From Gonocerus acuteangulatus (lineage: Eukaryota; Arthropoda; Insecta; Hemiptera; Coreidae): a DNA stretch of 64,000 nucleotides. Positions 12,243 to 23,687 of the stretch are shown here, piece after piece (position 1 is the first letter of the stretch; every line of letters starts with the position of its first letter). The notes under the pieces are model-generated. The model made no database searches and had not been told where the DNA came from. It saw only the letters and a list, made by a program, of their open reading frames with translations. The translations under genes were made by a program, and so were the position numbers. Location of the stretch: assembly GCA_946811695.1 (NCBI GenBank), contig OX328124.1, positions 89,646,196-89,710,195 of the forward strand, in the 5' to 3' direction.

Positions 12243-12386
12243 CACAAATTTTAACCACTATCATTTTCGGTCTCTATGGGTTCTGAAACGCAAAATTTTC
12301 TAGTCGGCACTTCCGGTCATTGCGTCATGAGATCAACGTTATAAGCGGGGTTCCTCCCTATGGGGGAGGGAGGAACCGCGCTAAAA
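10770..12386 (+). mobile_element. Helentron-like family D, copy 1
   Basis: The 5' end (AGTCCGTCTCGCAGGAACTG) is followed by the subterminal motif TTAGCGCGGTTCC at 10800-10812. Its exact reverse complement, GGAACCGCGCTAA, ends the element at 12372-12384. Just before that end is a hairpin with an 11-bp stem (GGTTCCTCCCT, 12349-12377). The interior holds a duplication of about 500 bp (11040-11440 resembles 11545-11860), a module ending ACCAAATTTCATCAAAATCG, and a (TA)n tract at 12189-12238. Subterminal inverted repeats, a 3' hairpin, a CTAA end and an internal microsatellite match non-autonomous Helentron relatives (DINE-1/HINE type). No Rep-helicase gene is visible. Confidence 0.7.
10880..10945 (-). 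mobile_element. Possible SINE tail fragment inside Helentron D copy 1
   Basis: T run followed by TCAACCCTTAAGGTCACTAA and CGCC, resembling the tail of the 5S-derived SINE in reverse. Short and diverged. Confidence 0.3.
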
Positions 12387-12399
12387 AGGCCAACCGCGA

Positions 12400-12692
12400 C
12401 TTTACTTGTCTTGGAGATCAAAATCTCCAGGACGACATTTTTCGAACCATCGCTGCACTCTACAATTAATCGATGCTTCCCTCGCCCCTAACAATATTAA
12501 TGTTAGGCGCGGTTCGAGATTTCAGAGGTCCTTCCTCGTAGAAAATACAAAAAAACTAAAGTAATCTTCGAGGAATAACAGCATTTATAACCATAGTTTA
12601 TAATTCACTAACTAGACTTTATATTATCTTTATTTATTTGGCAATCAATTTTCACCATCCCAAAGATAAAGCTTTCGTGGCTCAATAGTGTT

Positions 12693-12752
<60 letters not shown>

Positions 12753-13130
12753 ATATATATCAAACAATCCCGCTAGATCCAAGTGAGCCGTATCTGTCCC
12801 TTGAAGTCATAGTAAGGTTACATAAATACATAAGGAAACTTTTATTAATAAAATAATTTATCTTTCACAGACGTTATCAATCGCAAATTTCCCACCTTCC
12901 ACGTAGTAGAACGTTTTCGACGCTTTCTATTATTTTTATTTATTTTTTTACCTATTGAACTCCACAGAAATGATGATCTATCAAAAAATAAGTTATACAA
13001 GATTCCAAAGTGAAAATTTAAAATGTATAGCTCAGGATCAGTAAAATATTTAGATAATATTACATTAAGTAAAAGATCATAAAATAGTATTTCAATAAGA
13101 ATCATAGGTTGCAAACCTTCCTAAAGATCT
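12400..13130. other. AT-rich DNA with a (TA)n tract at 12698-12749
   Basis: A short perfect hairpin (GGAGAT, loop CAAA, ATCTCC) lies at 12412-12428. A (TA)n tract follows at 12698-12749. The rest shows no gene or known repeat. Confidence 0.5.
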
Positions 13131-14032
13131 ACGGTGGATCAGGAAACATTTTCAGCGAGCCCATGAGTAAAAACTCAACGTACAACAAGCGGTGGTCGAT
13201 CCCGCATCTCCAAAGCTGGAATAGGGCAACCAAAATTCGTTGTGTTGAAACGTTTTGACCAAAAACCGGCTATCATTCCTTTATATTTTCCGATTAAATA
13301 TAAGAAAATTCCTCAGATGAGATATGCCAAATTTATTGAAAAAGGGCGTTGATAAGTTAATTGACGGCTGATGAAGTAGCTGGTAACAGCTGGGATCATG
13401 ATAAACCCCAGTTGCCGGACTGAACCACATCAATCTTCCCAGCAGACGGCTATAACACTGCTTCTTTCTTCCCTACTAAAGGGTCTCCTGTACACTGCCT
13501 TCTTTTTCATTAAGTAGATTAAATCTGTCAAGAAGCAGTTGTTCCACAATGGAGTACATATTACACTCTTAAAAGTAAAATAGACAAAGTACTAAGCGTA
13601 ATTGCAACGTAAATTATTTATGTTGCGAGAAAAGTTTAATCGTTAATATTTTTGTTGTTTGAATTTTGAAAAGTTCATACATACTTTTAACCCACTATGA
13701 AGGATATGTCCCATGTCATTACTTCATCTTAATCCAATTGCAAGCAAACAATAGATTTGCTGAGTATATAACACAAAACATTTGGTTAACAACCGAATAA
13801 CACGAAATAGGCCAGTAAGTGACACAAACAACTTTCTGTCAAACATTTACTAACGAGACTGCCATTGTCAAAACAATCTTTCTAAAGATAAGCAAGAGAT
13901 ATTACAAAATGATAGACAGTATAAAAACACTTTACTGCTCTACCTCAAGAACAAAGGACTTTATAACCTTATTTTATGACCTTAAGCACTATGGCTTAAA
14001 AACATTATAAAATTAAATAATATTTTTTTGTT

Positions 14033-14275
<243 letters not shown>

Positions 14276-14304
14276 TCGCTCATACTTATTACTTTATTTT
14301 AAAT

Positions 14305-14560
14305 TTTAAAGGGGGTTTGTTTCGGTGGCATTTTTCATTTTAAATCTTTACTGATTTCTGTTGGACTAATGTACGGCAAACTCTCGAATCTAAGTTCAAT
14401 TTGTGAAAGTGGGATGTAACTACTATCAAAAGGTCCAATCTGCCGACTACTTGACTGCCCAGAAGCAAAGTAATAAATAAAAGTATTTTCACTCTTGAAA
14501 GTGGTGATTTTCACATTCGATACTTTGCATTTGTATCGACGATATGAAGATGTTTTTTGA
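14305..14560 (+). repeat. Dispersed repeat F, copy 1
   Basis: Matches the minus strand of about 38480-38730 through several blocks, including AATCTGCCGACTACTTGACT and GATTTTCACATTCGATACTT. Nature unknown; stops in all frames. Confidence 0.6.
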
Positions 14561-14690
14561 AATTTCTTTCATTAGGCGAATCTTCGTAAGCTACATACAT
14601 TCGTGCAGTGTTAATATCAAGCTTAAAATCAAATAAACCTTATCCTTAGGAGTACATTCAGAATTTGTGTTTTCTTTTTAACATGTCCAG

Positions 14691-14827
14691 AAGCTACAAC
14701 AAGGCCATGTTGGTTTGAAGAGACACTGACCCACATAACAAAGACTCTCCCAGACTTTCCACGACGCCTTCCTTTCTCTTTGATGAGGGAAGACAAGCTC
14801 GTTAATGTGAAGTGGAAGGCGGCGGGG
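14691..14827 (+). CDS. Candidate internal exon, unknown gene
   Basis: A 137-bp open stretch, clearly richer in GC than its surroundings, lies between a strong acceptor (TTTTCTTTTTAACATGTCCAG) and a donor (GGG then GTAAGG). Read with two leading bases, it gives 45 codons without a stop. The product contains PCWFEETLTHITKTLPDF and ends LVNVKWKAAG. No neighbouring exon was identified, and I do not recognise the family. Isolated position is the main doubt; splice quality, composition and open frame favour a real exon. Confidence 0.45.
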
Positions 14828-15150
14828 GTAAGGTTTATTTTTGTTTAGGAGCTCATTGTTTTCCAAGGGCGTTTAATTTGAACTTTATGTTTTCAGGAAT
14901 ATTCATTTTTCCTGTCTTTTCTGAGAACCAGAAGTAACTCATAATCTATTGAACTCAATTCGAGTCCTTATTAACAAATCATTTATTTGATATGAAATAT
15001 ATATATTGCTTTATTTATTTTTATTGCTAACAAATAATCATTTTGCAGCAATTTGCTTATAATAAAATGTTAATAAAGTTATAATTCTTATTAGTGAGGC
15101 TAGTACTTTGGTTTTAATACCACTAATTCACAATTAAATGTATAAGCCTA

Positions 15151-15165
15151 AATATATAATATATA

Positions 15166-15207
<42 letters not shown>
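15151..15207. repeat. (TA)n microsatellite
   Basis: Imperfect at the start, then a pure TA tract. Confidence 0.9.
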
Positions 15208-15208
<1 letters not shown>

Positions 15209-15321
15209 TATTATTTATTTTCAATTCCATGATTTGTGACCTTTATTTATGTACATTTATTTATTTTCATAAATATGGCAAAGGTCCAAATAATAGTACT
15301 CCAGATTCTTGCACTATTTTA

Positions 15322-15372
15322 TTTTTGATACGCCCTACATGTTTCGTGGCCTTATGTCACCTCCTCAGGGGC
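15322..15372 (-). ncRNA. Hammerhead-core-like motif
   Basis: The minus strand reads CTGAGGAGGTG, a loop, then CCACGAAAC. This has the hammerhead core elements CTGANGA and GAAAC around a short stem (GTG/CAC) with one extra purine after CTGANGA. Such motifs are known from Penelope-like and related retroelements. Flanking stems I and III were not verified, so activity is unproven. Confidence 0.3.
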
Positions 15373-15417
15373 CACTAAATCCCTATGTGTGGTCAGCTTA
15401 TTTATTATTATTATTAT

Positions 15418-15613
15418 TTATTTAAATTTTACTATTAACTACGAATTTTAGGACGGGTTATCTATAGGTTACCACCCTTTTCTAGCCAGGATAGGGCTTT
15501 CTTTTTTCTAAAGAAAAGCCACCACTTCATCGAACATATAGAATCGAGCCCACGACCCTTGGCACAGAGTGTTAAGTGCTCACGCCTTAACGCTCTTGGC
15601 CACCGGGCCTCCA
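15418..15613 (-). mobile_element. SINE family B, copy 1
   Basis: Minus-strand tRNA-derived SINE. Its head is reversed at the right end (GGCCACCGGGCC) with reversed B box near 15545. The body holds the inverted AAAGAAAAGCC and AGCCAGGATAGGGC blocks, and the tail includes ACGGGTTATCTATAGGTTAC. Confidence 0.8.
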
Positions 15614-15949
15614 TACATACACATATGTACGTAGATTTTACCGGGCTCAAAATAATTGAGCACTTTTAATTTAAAACATTTTCTGTTATAGCTTATACTT
15701 GTTTTCAGAAAGTTAGTTTCATCATTTGTTATAAAGTTCTTTTACAAACTTTTACATTAGTGCTTTTAAATTATACGTTCTTTCGAGAGTTCATGATATT
15801 ATTAATACTCTCATTCCGACATCACAATTAATCCCTTTGGATATCTGCTGCTGTTTGTCATTTGATGATCTTAAGACATCCGTCATCACTTAGAGCATAC
15901 TGATGTGAGTCAACACCGATGACTGGTGGGCTATGACTGTTTCAGCGTT

Positions 15950-16135
15950 ATGACGAAGCAATGAATAGGAGCAAACTGGCTCCTCGGTATCGGCGTGAAA
16001 AGCAGACCAAGTTGTCCACAGAGAACAATGACAGTTCCGAACTGCCATTACCTCTGAATACATTCAAGCACGACTTACTCGTCATGCTGGATCTGCCTAT
16101 CCTACCCCTGCATCCCACAAAAACAATGAAATTCA
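15950..16135 (+). repeat. Dispersed repeat G, copy 1
   Basis: Resembles 23688-23875. In one frame both copies stay open and share a pattern including TENN-SS-L-LP-NT. It may derive from a coding exon or transposon gene, but the family is unknown. Confidence 0.5.
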
Positions 16136-16319
16136 GTATACTTCTTTCTCTTCAGTGATGAAATATTTGTAGATTTGAACAAATAAATTTATTGTATCGG
16201 ATAAATAAATGAAGAGCGCTTGTAGAAAGCAAACATAATTATTAGTACAAAATGTGCTTTTAAGAGTACTGAAAAACGTTCCGTGTGTGAAACGAAAATG
16301 AGACCCAAAAGTTGTGCCA

Positions 16320-16990
16320 AATCAGCACGGGGATGTTTTAACTTATGGAAATTGCTCCATTGATCGGAGGTATCATAGCTGATGTGAGGTATTTTAAATG
16401 AATGCTGATGGGATGTGTTTCAACTGGTGAGAGGTGTTTCAGCTAATGGAGGATGTTCATTTGTTGAGAGGTACGTCATCTGATGGAAGATATTTCAGCT
16501 TAAGACTTATTTCTGCTCATCGGTGGTACTTTAGCTGGCGGAGGTGTTACAGCAGATGAAATATTTTCACTTGAACGGAGATGTGTCAGCAAACGTAAGA
16601 TTTTTCAGCTGATGGGAGGATTTTCAGCTAAAGGAGGGTGTTCATTTGTTGGGACGTGCGTCATCTGATGGAAGATATTTCAGCTGAAGAGACTTATTTC
16701 TGCTGATCGGTAGAACTTTAGCTGATCGGAGGTGTTTCGGCTGATGAAATTGTTTCACTTGAATGGAGATGTGTCAGCGAACGTGAGATTTTGCAGCCGA
16801 TAGGATTTGTTTCAGCTGATGAGAGGTGTTTCAGCTAATGGAGGGTGTTCATTTGTTTGGAGTTACGTCATTTGATGGAAGATATTTCAGCTTAAGAGAC
16901 TTATTTCTGCTGATCAGTGGTATTTTAGCTGATCGGAGGTGTTTCAGCTGATGTTTTTAACATAGTTTAGTTGATCGATGGTATTTTATC
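16320..16990. repeat. Minisatellite with higher-order structure
   Basis: Short units of the type TTTCAGCTGATGGGAGGTG repeat throughout. They are organised into larger blocks of about 190-210 bp, marked by TCATTTGTT at about 16450, 16641 and 16849, each followed by GATGGAAGATATTTCAGCT. Confidence 0.85.
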
Positions 16991-17359
16991 TGATACAAGC
17001 ACATACCATCATGCTAATAAAGCAGAATTTTTAATATGATCACAAAATAAAGAGTATGCAGAACATATATCTTCTAAACACGGACCTTAAAATACGTCCT
17101 TGTTCTTGCCTAGCCGTTCCGCCAAAATAATACCTCCTACCATACATACACAAGGCCTTACTCGTTGAAGTACGGATGTACATGATCTACAAGATATATT
17201 ATTTTTTTATTTTCGTTTAAAGTAACGTCCCACAAATTTTTAATGTTAACTGATAAATTTCTGACCGTATTACTTTAATAATATTGAACGTTTATACCTG
17301 AAATTGTATAACATTATATAGTTTAACATTCATATAATTTAGAAGAAGGTATGTATTAT

Positions 17360-17900
17360 TCTTCTGCCCTATAAAAGATTAAAGCAGAGGAAATTTTTCC
17401 TGTTTTTGCAGTCTGAAAGTTTAGAAAAAGAAAGCATACGAAGGTCCATTGGAAGTTGGAAGAGAAAATATTTTTCCGCTTTTTGCTCCTTGAAAAACTA
17501 AAGAAGACGAAATAAGTAATAGGTAAATACTTGAAAGATCAAAGGATTTGCCTCTATTTGCCGCTGGCAAATTACACAAGAAGATAATTTTCCCCTGTTT
17601 ACCTTTTGGAAAATTTAAAAAAAAACATTCAACATTTTATTTTAATTTTTTTTGTTCTTTGAAAATTTAAAGAATCAGTGATTTTCTCTGTATTTGGACT
17701 TAGAAAAATTTAACAAGAGGACATTTCCTTTTTGTTCCCTATGAAAAATTAAAGAAGGGATTTTCTACATTTTGCCCCTTATAAAATCATCGATATTATC
17801 CCTCTTTTGCCGTTGGGAAATTAAGTAAAAATGTCTCTTTTTGCTCTTTGGCAAATTAAAGAAGGTACACAGACCCTCTTTTTGTCCTTTAGCAATTGAT
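17360..17900. repeat. Degenerate minisatellite
   Basis: Roughly nine diverged units of about 55-65 bp, built around CTTTTTGCCCTTTGGAAAAT followed by TAAAGAAG. Confidence 0.75.
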
Positions 17901-18689
17901 TGTTACTTATCATACATTCTTCGATGTAGTAATTGTTTCTAACTAGAGTTTTATATTACCTTATTGAAAATAAGAAGAGAAAACCATTACATACCAAACA
18001 ATATCATATAAAATAAATAAGCTCTTCTTATTTAATAGTGTAAATTGAAACAGTAATAGAACAAGTTTACTGTAATTTACTAGATAAAAATATTTGAACC
18101 ATTAATTTTCTGGGGTACTTTATTAAAACTTAAAAAATAAACTATATATAATGATTATAAAATAGTATTTAATAAGAGATAATTGTTATTATTGATTAAG
18201 ATGTTTATTATTGTGAGATTTATTCGGAACTCTTGGTGTTTATACATCAATGAAATATACATTAATACTTATTATGTAATATTTGATATGGAAATGTAAA
18301 TTATTTAAATGACATGTATTATAAACAGTAATAAATGAGTTATTTTATATTCGTTTTGTCTCTAAATTTCTTCCTCGATTCCAAGTATTTTGGGCTGGTA
18401 ATTTAACTTTAATTAGTTTCATATACAGGAATAAATTTTTGGAATACAGGTTAATGAATCTCCATTATTATCCCTTGTATTAGAGTATGTTCATTATGTT
18501 GAAATTTTTCATTAACCTTTTTCAAATCTTTTAATATAATATTCTAAAAGAATAAAAATGGTAGAAAAAATAAAATGATGTTAAAACGTTATTAAAGGAA
18601 ATACGATATACAAGAATTGTATTAAGTAAATCCAAAATTTTTACTTTAAGATACATTTACTCTCTCATAATAATAGTAATAATATATAC
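17901..18689. other. No recognisable feature
   Basis: Very AT-rich DNA without open frames or repeat structure that I could identify. Confidence 0.4.
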
Positions 18690-18790
18690 GGGCTCCCGTG
18701 GTCCAGTCGCTAACGCCTTGGATTCTCGTGGGAGATGAGGGTTCGAGGCCCACATACACCAAGAATTTTTTCATGTCACCCCCAAAATTT
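18690..18790 (+). mobile_element. SINE family A, 3'-truncated copy
   Basis: tRNA-like head GGCTCCCGTGGTCCAGTCGC with B box GGGTTCGAGGCCCAC and the start of the body (AAGAATTTTTTCATGTCAC); the rest of the body is missing. Confidence 0.7.
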
Positions 18791-18799
18791 TCCAGGCCC

Positions 18800-20550
18800 C
18801 CCAAAAAAACAGTTTGCCTCTGATAGTTATTATATCATAGTATTGGGCTAAGTTTTAGGCTCTTAATACCTTGTCAAGAACCTAATAATACCCTCTCACT
18901 AATTTGTTCAATTCCAACTTGGCCAGTTTGCGTTAAATGATGGCCACAATAACGATCGGATTTAATAATAAAATGTCTGGCATTTAAAGAGTCAATCCCT
19001 TAGGGTAACGATTCAGGATAATTATATGCTCTTTAATGACTTAAAACTCATTGGTTTGTATGAACACTACGTTAGCTAAAGCGGCTACGGCCGTACGGTT
19101 TCTCCCGTACAGGGTACTATTTTTTTACCAACTCATTTTTGTAATTTTGAAAATTCTAATAGCTGTTTCGTAAAGAAAATTGTGATCGAGAATCCAAATT
19201 GGCATTTTACTGCATTTGTGCATGTTTTTGTTTTTGTTTTTTTTTGTTTTTTTTGCTATAAGTATATTTTTTAAAAAACAAACCAACTTTATATTCATAT
19301 TCCCCGCCCCAAAAAGCATTAAAAATTATAGAAACCAGAACGCCAAAAACATTTCTGTAGAAAAAGCAAATTTTAAGATTCAGTATTATTAAAAACAACT
19401 TAAAATCCCTATATTTTAAAAACTTGATGTATAGGGGAAAAGCTAATGTCAGATTCAGATTCAGCTCACCCAAAAAAACCCAAAATGTTGGTTCATTTAC
19501 GTGTTATCAAATCAGTGTCGACTTTGTTATCAATTCTTGGGAATGCGTCTCTAAGAATATTCTGGGCGAGTGGGGCTGATAGAGGGGGCCTCCGAAGATT
19601 TATTTTTAGCATTAAGGTTAGTAGCTATTAAGGTTGCACTCATAAAAAAATTATTGTTCGCAGACACAATAATTAGTGAACGATGTTCTTCATTAAAAAT
19701 GTATAAAGTGTTATTCTAAATGATGGACAAATTTCTAAAAATTATTATTTATTAAAGTTCAAATTCGATGTTCATTTCGAATTTGTACTTTATACCAATC
19801 TTTATACCAATGGAAAGTAAAAGTTTCGAAGTTTTTTTTCAATACATTATAGATGTTCTTTGTGTTCACCGTCTGCTGTAAGGCAAATGTCTACGCCCCG
19901 ACTCGTCTCACACGCGAAAAAGTGTATCTACTGTTACTGAGTACATGATAACAGTGATAAGGTTCCGCAGATCGTTCAGAGTTATTCGTAGAGTTGGGAC
20001 GTAAATATCTTCCTTATCATAAAACCATAAGAAATAGGAGATCTGGAGATCTATTGTCTACAAGTGTAGAGTATGGTCTTTATTTCCCATGCCGCCATCC
20101 CAGCACTTCCAGTCTGTTGTAAGTTGCGTAAACCAACGGCTAATGCTTTTTATAGTAAACTGGATCAATACCAAATTTGGTACGAAATTCCCGCTCCTGT
20201 GAAATTTGTGAATCAGTTCACTTTTTGGAAACGCAGAAAATCTTGTAGCCCACGGTAGCCATCTCACTCACAACTGACACCAAAACGAATGGTGGCCTAT
20301 TGCCGCAATCTTTACAGTCCTATTCGGAAACATCACTGCCCGCCGAAACCTTTAAACTTCCTCTTTCCATTGTTATAAATATTCGTTTTGGACAAGAAGG
20401 AAACATCTATTCATCTACTTCTGGACGAGGTTCCAAACATTATCTTCGTTCGGAGACAAATATTGTTCTTTTTTATAATTATTTAATCTATAATTATAAA
20501 ATTGTTATAATTGTTCTTTTTTATATTTAATCTCTATGCTTGTCGAAGGT
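18800..20550. other. Intergenic or intronic DNA, nothing firm
   Basis: Contains a GC-rich near-palindrome around 19089-19112 (GGCCGTACGG ... CCCGTACAGG). Short open frames at 19446-19631 and 20058-20267 lack splice signals or recognisable similarity. Confidence 0.35.
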
Positions 20551-20559
20551 GATATTATG

Positions 20560-21090
20560 TGAGTTTTCGATGTTGGCTAGGCTGCAAACTAGCTGGAAGG
20601 TGAGTTGATCCGCAGGTAAGTAAATATTTCTCGAACGAAAGATATGAACGGATAAGATTGTAATGTGATGAGCTAGCATGAATGTAAGACGATTATCCTG
20701 AAACGAAAGAAATTAACGAGATGATAATCAGATGGTGAAAATATAACTAGATTAAGTTGTTAGGTGATGAATTCATAATAGTGGGCTAGAATGAAAGCGA
20801 TTTAATTATCCTGAATCGAATGTGATTTGTCAGATGGTGATCAGATGAACTGATAAGTTGGTGAGGTGATGGCCTTATAAGATATGAGGTGATGAATTCA
20901 TAAAATGATGATGTGATAACCTATTATGACTGGTTATTCTTGGTACTTGGTGAGGTTCTCGGATGCCCATTAGGAGTAGATGAACATGTAGGATGGTGAA
21001 ACGATTATTCGAGAAGCTGAAAGAAGTTGAGACGATTAGTTGGTAAGATTGTAAAATGATGAGCTGATAAGATGCTGATAAAAAGTAGAT
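20560..21090. repeat. Degenerate GATGA-rich minisatellite
   Basis: Diverged short units such as GATAAGATGGTGA and GATGAGCTGATAAG recur over about 530 bp, with longer echoes (GATTATCCTGAAACGAA at 20692 and AATTATCCTGAATCGAA at 20804). Confidence 0.65.
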
Positions 21091-21401
21091 ATGAAAGTGG
21101 TTCACGGGCTTGGACAGGTTTCTATTAGTAATCTGAATTGCCTTATGGCTTCAAAAATGTCATTTATATATCCTGTATTTTGTTTTCGTACAAATATGCA
21201 TATATTTGCTTTGTCAGCACTAAACAGAAAAACAAAAGTTATTATATCTGTTTTATTTCTTTTTTATTCATTTAACGCGCTCAAGGTCAAATACAGGCAC
21301 CGTCTATCGAAATTATAATCATTGGTTTCATGAATGTGGGGTTTCTTAGTTTAATGAGGTTTGAATTTACCTTGAGGTTATTGATTTTTATTTTATATTT
21401 T

Positions 21402-22594
21402 GCATTTCCAAGTCTATTTGAACCTTTTCCAAGTCAACTTTAACCTTTTACAAATCAAATGCCACCCTTTCCAAGTCATCAGCAACACTTTCCAATTCAA
21501 ATGTAACCCTTTCCAAATGCGTTAAAAGTCTTTCCATAACAAATGTAACGCTTTACAACTCAATTTTCACCCTTTTTATTTCAATTGTAACCGTTTCCAT
21601 TTCAATTGTCACCCTTGAAAATGTTTCGAAAATTTTAGGGACCGAAAGTCTTTTTTTTTTTAGGTTTAATGACGTATCAACATTTAGGCTATTAACGCCA
21701 GGCTATCTATAGGTTGCCACCCTTTTACAATTGTTACCGTTTCCATTTCAATTTCGAACCGTTTCCATCGAAAATGTTTCGAAAATTTACCGTAATGGGG
21801 AATGGGCGAATTTAGGGCCTCAGAACTCAACACAACAACAGATAAATCATGAAAACATTTTAATTTTCAAAAATATTATTGGCACGAAGCAGTAAAAAAA
21901 AAAAAAAAAATATTTATTTACAAGTTTTAAAAATCAATACTCAGACTTTATTCTTATAAGAATAATTTTTAGATAAATATTTTAAAATAATTTTTATTTG
22001 CAAAACTTTTATTTAAAAATGTCAAGAGAATTTTTAAAAAAAAATTCTTAAAAATTCAAATAAAATTTTTAAATAACTATTTGAAAACAATTTTTTAGAT
22101 AGAATTCTAATTTAAATATTAAAAACAATTTTTGGCAAAATTGTGAAAACACTTTCGGTGCCAACGGCCATAGCCACGTTGAATGCACCGGTTCTCGTTG
22201 ATCACCGAAGTTAAGCAACGTCAGGCGTGGTCAGTACCTGAATGGGTGACCAACCACGTGCTGTTGTCATTGTAAAAGGGTGGCAACCTATAGATAGCCT
22301 GGCGTTAATAGCCTAAATGTTGATACCCCGTTAAACCTAAAAAAAAAAAACTTTCGGTCCCTGAAATTTTCGAGACATTTTCAAGGGTGACAATTCAAAT
22401 GTAAACGGTTAAAACTGAAATAAAAAGGGTGACAATTGAGTTGTAAAGCGTTACATTTTTGGAAAGGGTTTTAACGCATTTGGAAAGGGCTACATTTGAA
22501 TTGGAAAGGGTTGCTGATGACTTGGAAAGGCTGGCATTTGATTTGTAAAATATTACAGTTGACTTTGAAAAGGTTCAAATAGACTTGGAAATGC
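21402..22594. mobile_element. Foldback element with minisatellite arms
   Basis: The outer ends, GCATTTCCAAGTCTATTTGA and its inverse at 22575-22594, begin inverted arms of roughly 330 bp. Each arm is a degenerate repeat of about 21-22 bp (AACCCTTTCCAAGTCAA type) followed by GGGACCGAAAGTC and an inverted SINE tail. The centre holds AT-rich filler and, at 22160, a 5S-derived SINE. Such long internally repetitive inverted arms resemble Foldback-type DNA elements. No transposase is visible and target duplications are not clear. Confidence 0.7.
22160..22351 (+). mobile_element. 5S rRNA-derived SINE (SINE3 class)
   Basis: The first about 110 bp are a 5S rRNA copy (GCCAACGGCCATAGCCACGT at the start, GAAGTTAAGCAACGTCAGGC in the internal promoter region) lacking about 10 nt near its 3' end. 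A non-5S body follows (AAAGGGTGGCAACCTATAGA, then GCGTTAATAGCC) and poly(A). CTTTCGGT occurs immediately before and immediately after the unit, a probable target-site duplication. The body shares the AAAGGGTGG-AACCTATAGAT block with SINE family B. Confidence 0.8.
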
Positions 22595-22615
22595 TATATA
22601 TGTATGTACGTATTT

Positions 22616-22616
<1 letters not shown>

Positions 22617-22658
<42 letters not shown>
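22617..22658. repeat. (CA)n(TA)n microsatellite
   Basis: CA repeats passing into TA repeats just outside the foldback element. Confidence 0.9.
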
Positions 22659-22975
22659 AATATACTAGCGTGATCCTCATCTTCTCTGTTCTTTTATTAC
22701 TTGGGTCTTTCTTTCTTAATAGCCACATCTCTAATTTAATTTAATTTAATATTAAAATCAACAGATGTTCAAATTAGAAATTTCTTCCAATATCACCTGA
22801 AAAAGGTCATTATTTTTTTTTTTATTCCTGTCTCAAAAAAGTAGGAATCGATCAATGTTCTACTGATGGCCTTAATGGAAAGGAACCTAAAATAGTAATC
22901 CCCAAGTTATTATATGATTACTTTCGTGCTAAATCCTTTATTTATCCCAACATCACCGACCACTTATACATGCCT

Positions 22976-23134
22976 CTAATTTTTGGGACGGGTTATCCTC
23001 GGGGCACCGCCCTTTTCTAGCCAGAATAGGGCTGAAGTCTTTTTCGAAATAGTAGTCATTATCTTTAATGAGAATCGAACCCAATACTTTAGACACGGAG
23101 TGCTCACGCCTTAGCACTCACGGCCACCGGGCCT
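22976..23134 (-). mobile_element. SINE family B, copy 2
   Basis: Minus strand, with GGGACGGGTTATCCTCGGGG tail side, CTTTTCTAGCCAGAATAGGGC core and GGCCACCGGGCC head. Confidence 0.78.
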
Positions 23135-23261
23135 TCTTCAACTAAATTATAGATGCGGGTATTTAACAAAAAATACCCTAATAGACTAGAATTACTAAAA
23201 TATCTTACCAATACCCAGTTTTTGTTTCCTTTTGTAATATATAATATGAAAAAAAAAAATC

Positions 23262-23602
23262 AGTCCCGTAACAGGTCACGTGGGCCCTGAGGAGCAGATA
23301 CTATAGAGGTATCTGATTCATGACCATACGGCACACTAGGGAAATAGTGTGGTCAGAACTATGCTCCGGCCGCCTGATTTTCCCCTTGGCTGCTTCGACT
23401 GCCTAGAGTCATTAGCACCCAAGGTACCCATTATTAAATTAATTAAAGGCTGGGTTGGCCTAGGGACGATCAGGGAGGCCGAATTCAACCAATGAACGAA
23501 GACACTAGAAGAAAAAATCTTTAGTGCTTGCTCGGGATTTGAACTCAGGCCTCCCCAGCTTATTAGTCCAGTGCTCTACCACTGAGCTAACCTCGCCCCT
23601 AA
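23262..23602 (-). mobile_element. SINE family C, second full copy
   Basis: Colinear with the copy at 6658-7007, including the reversed B box near 23540, the AATTAATTAAAGGCTGGGTT block and the terminal GGGCCCTGAGGAGCAGATAC, although its terminal hairpin is less perfect. Confidence 0.82.
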
Positions 23603-23687
23603 TTTACAATATTAAATTTCTAAACATCAGAGCATTCGAATGTTCAAATGAATGGAGATATTGAACCATGAAGGATCCAGTTGTTAC

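Noticed and set aside
16320..16990. CRISPR-like array
   Set aside because: Repeats have no unique spacers and vary throughout; this is a eukaryotic minisatellite.
22160..22271. A functional 5S rRNA gene
   Set aside because: It lacks about 10 nt near the 3' end, is joined to a SINE body with poly(A), and is bordered by a target duplication; it is a SINE head.
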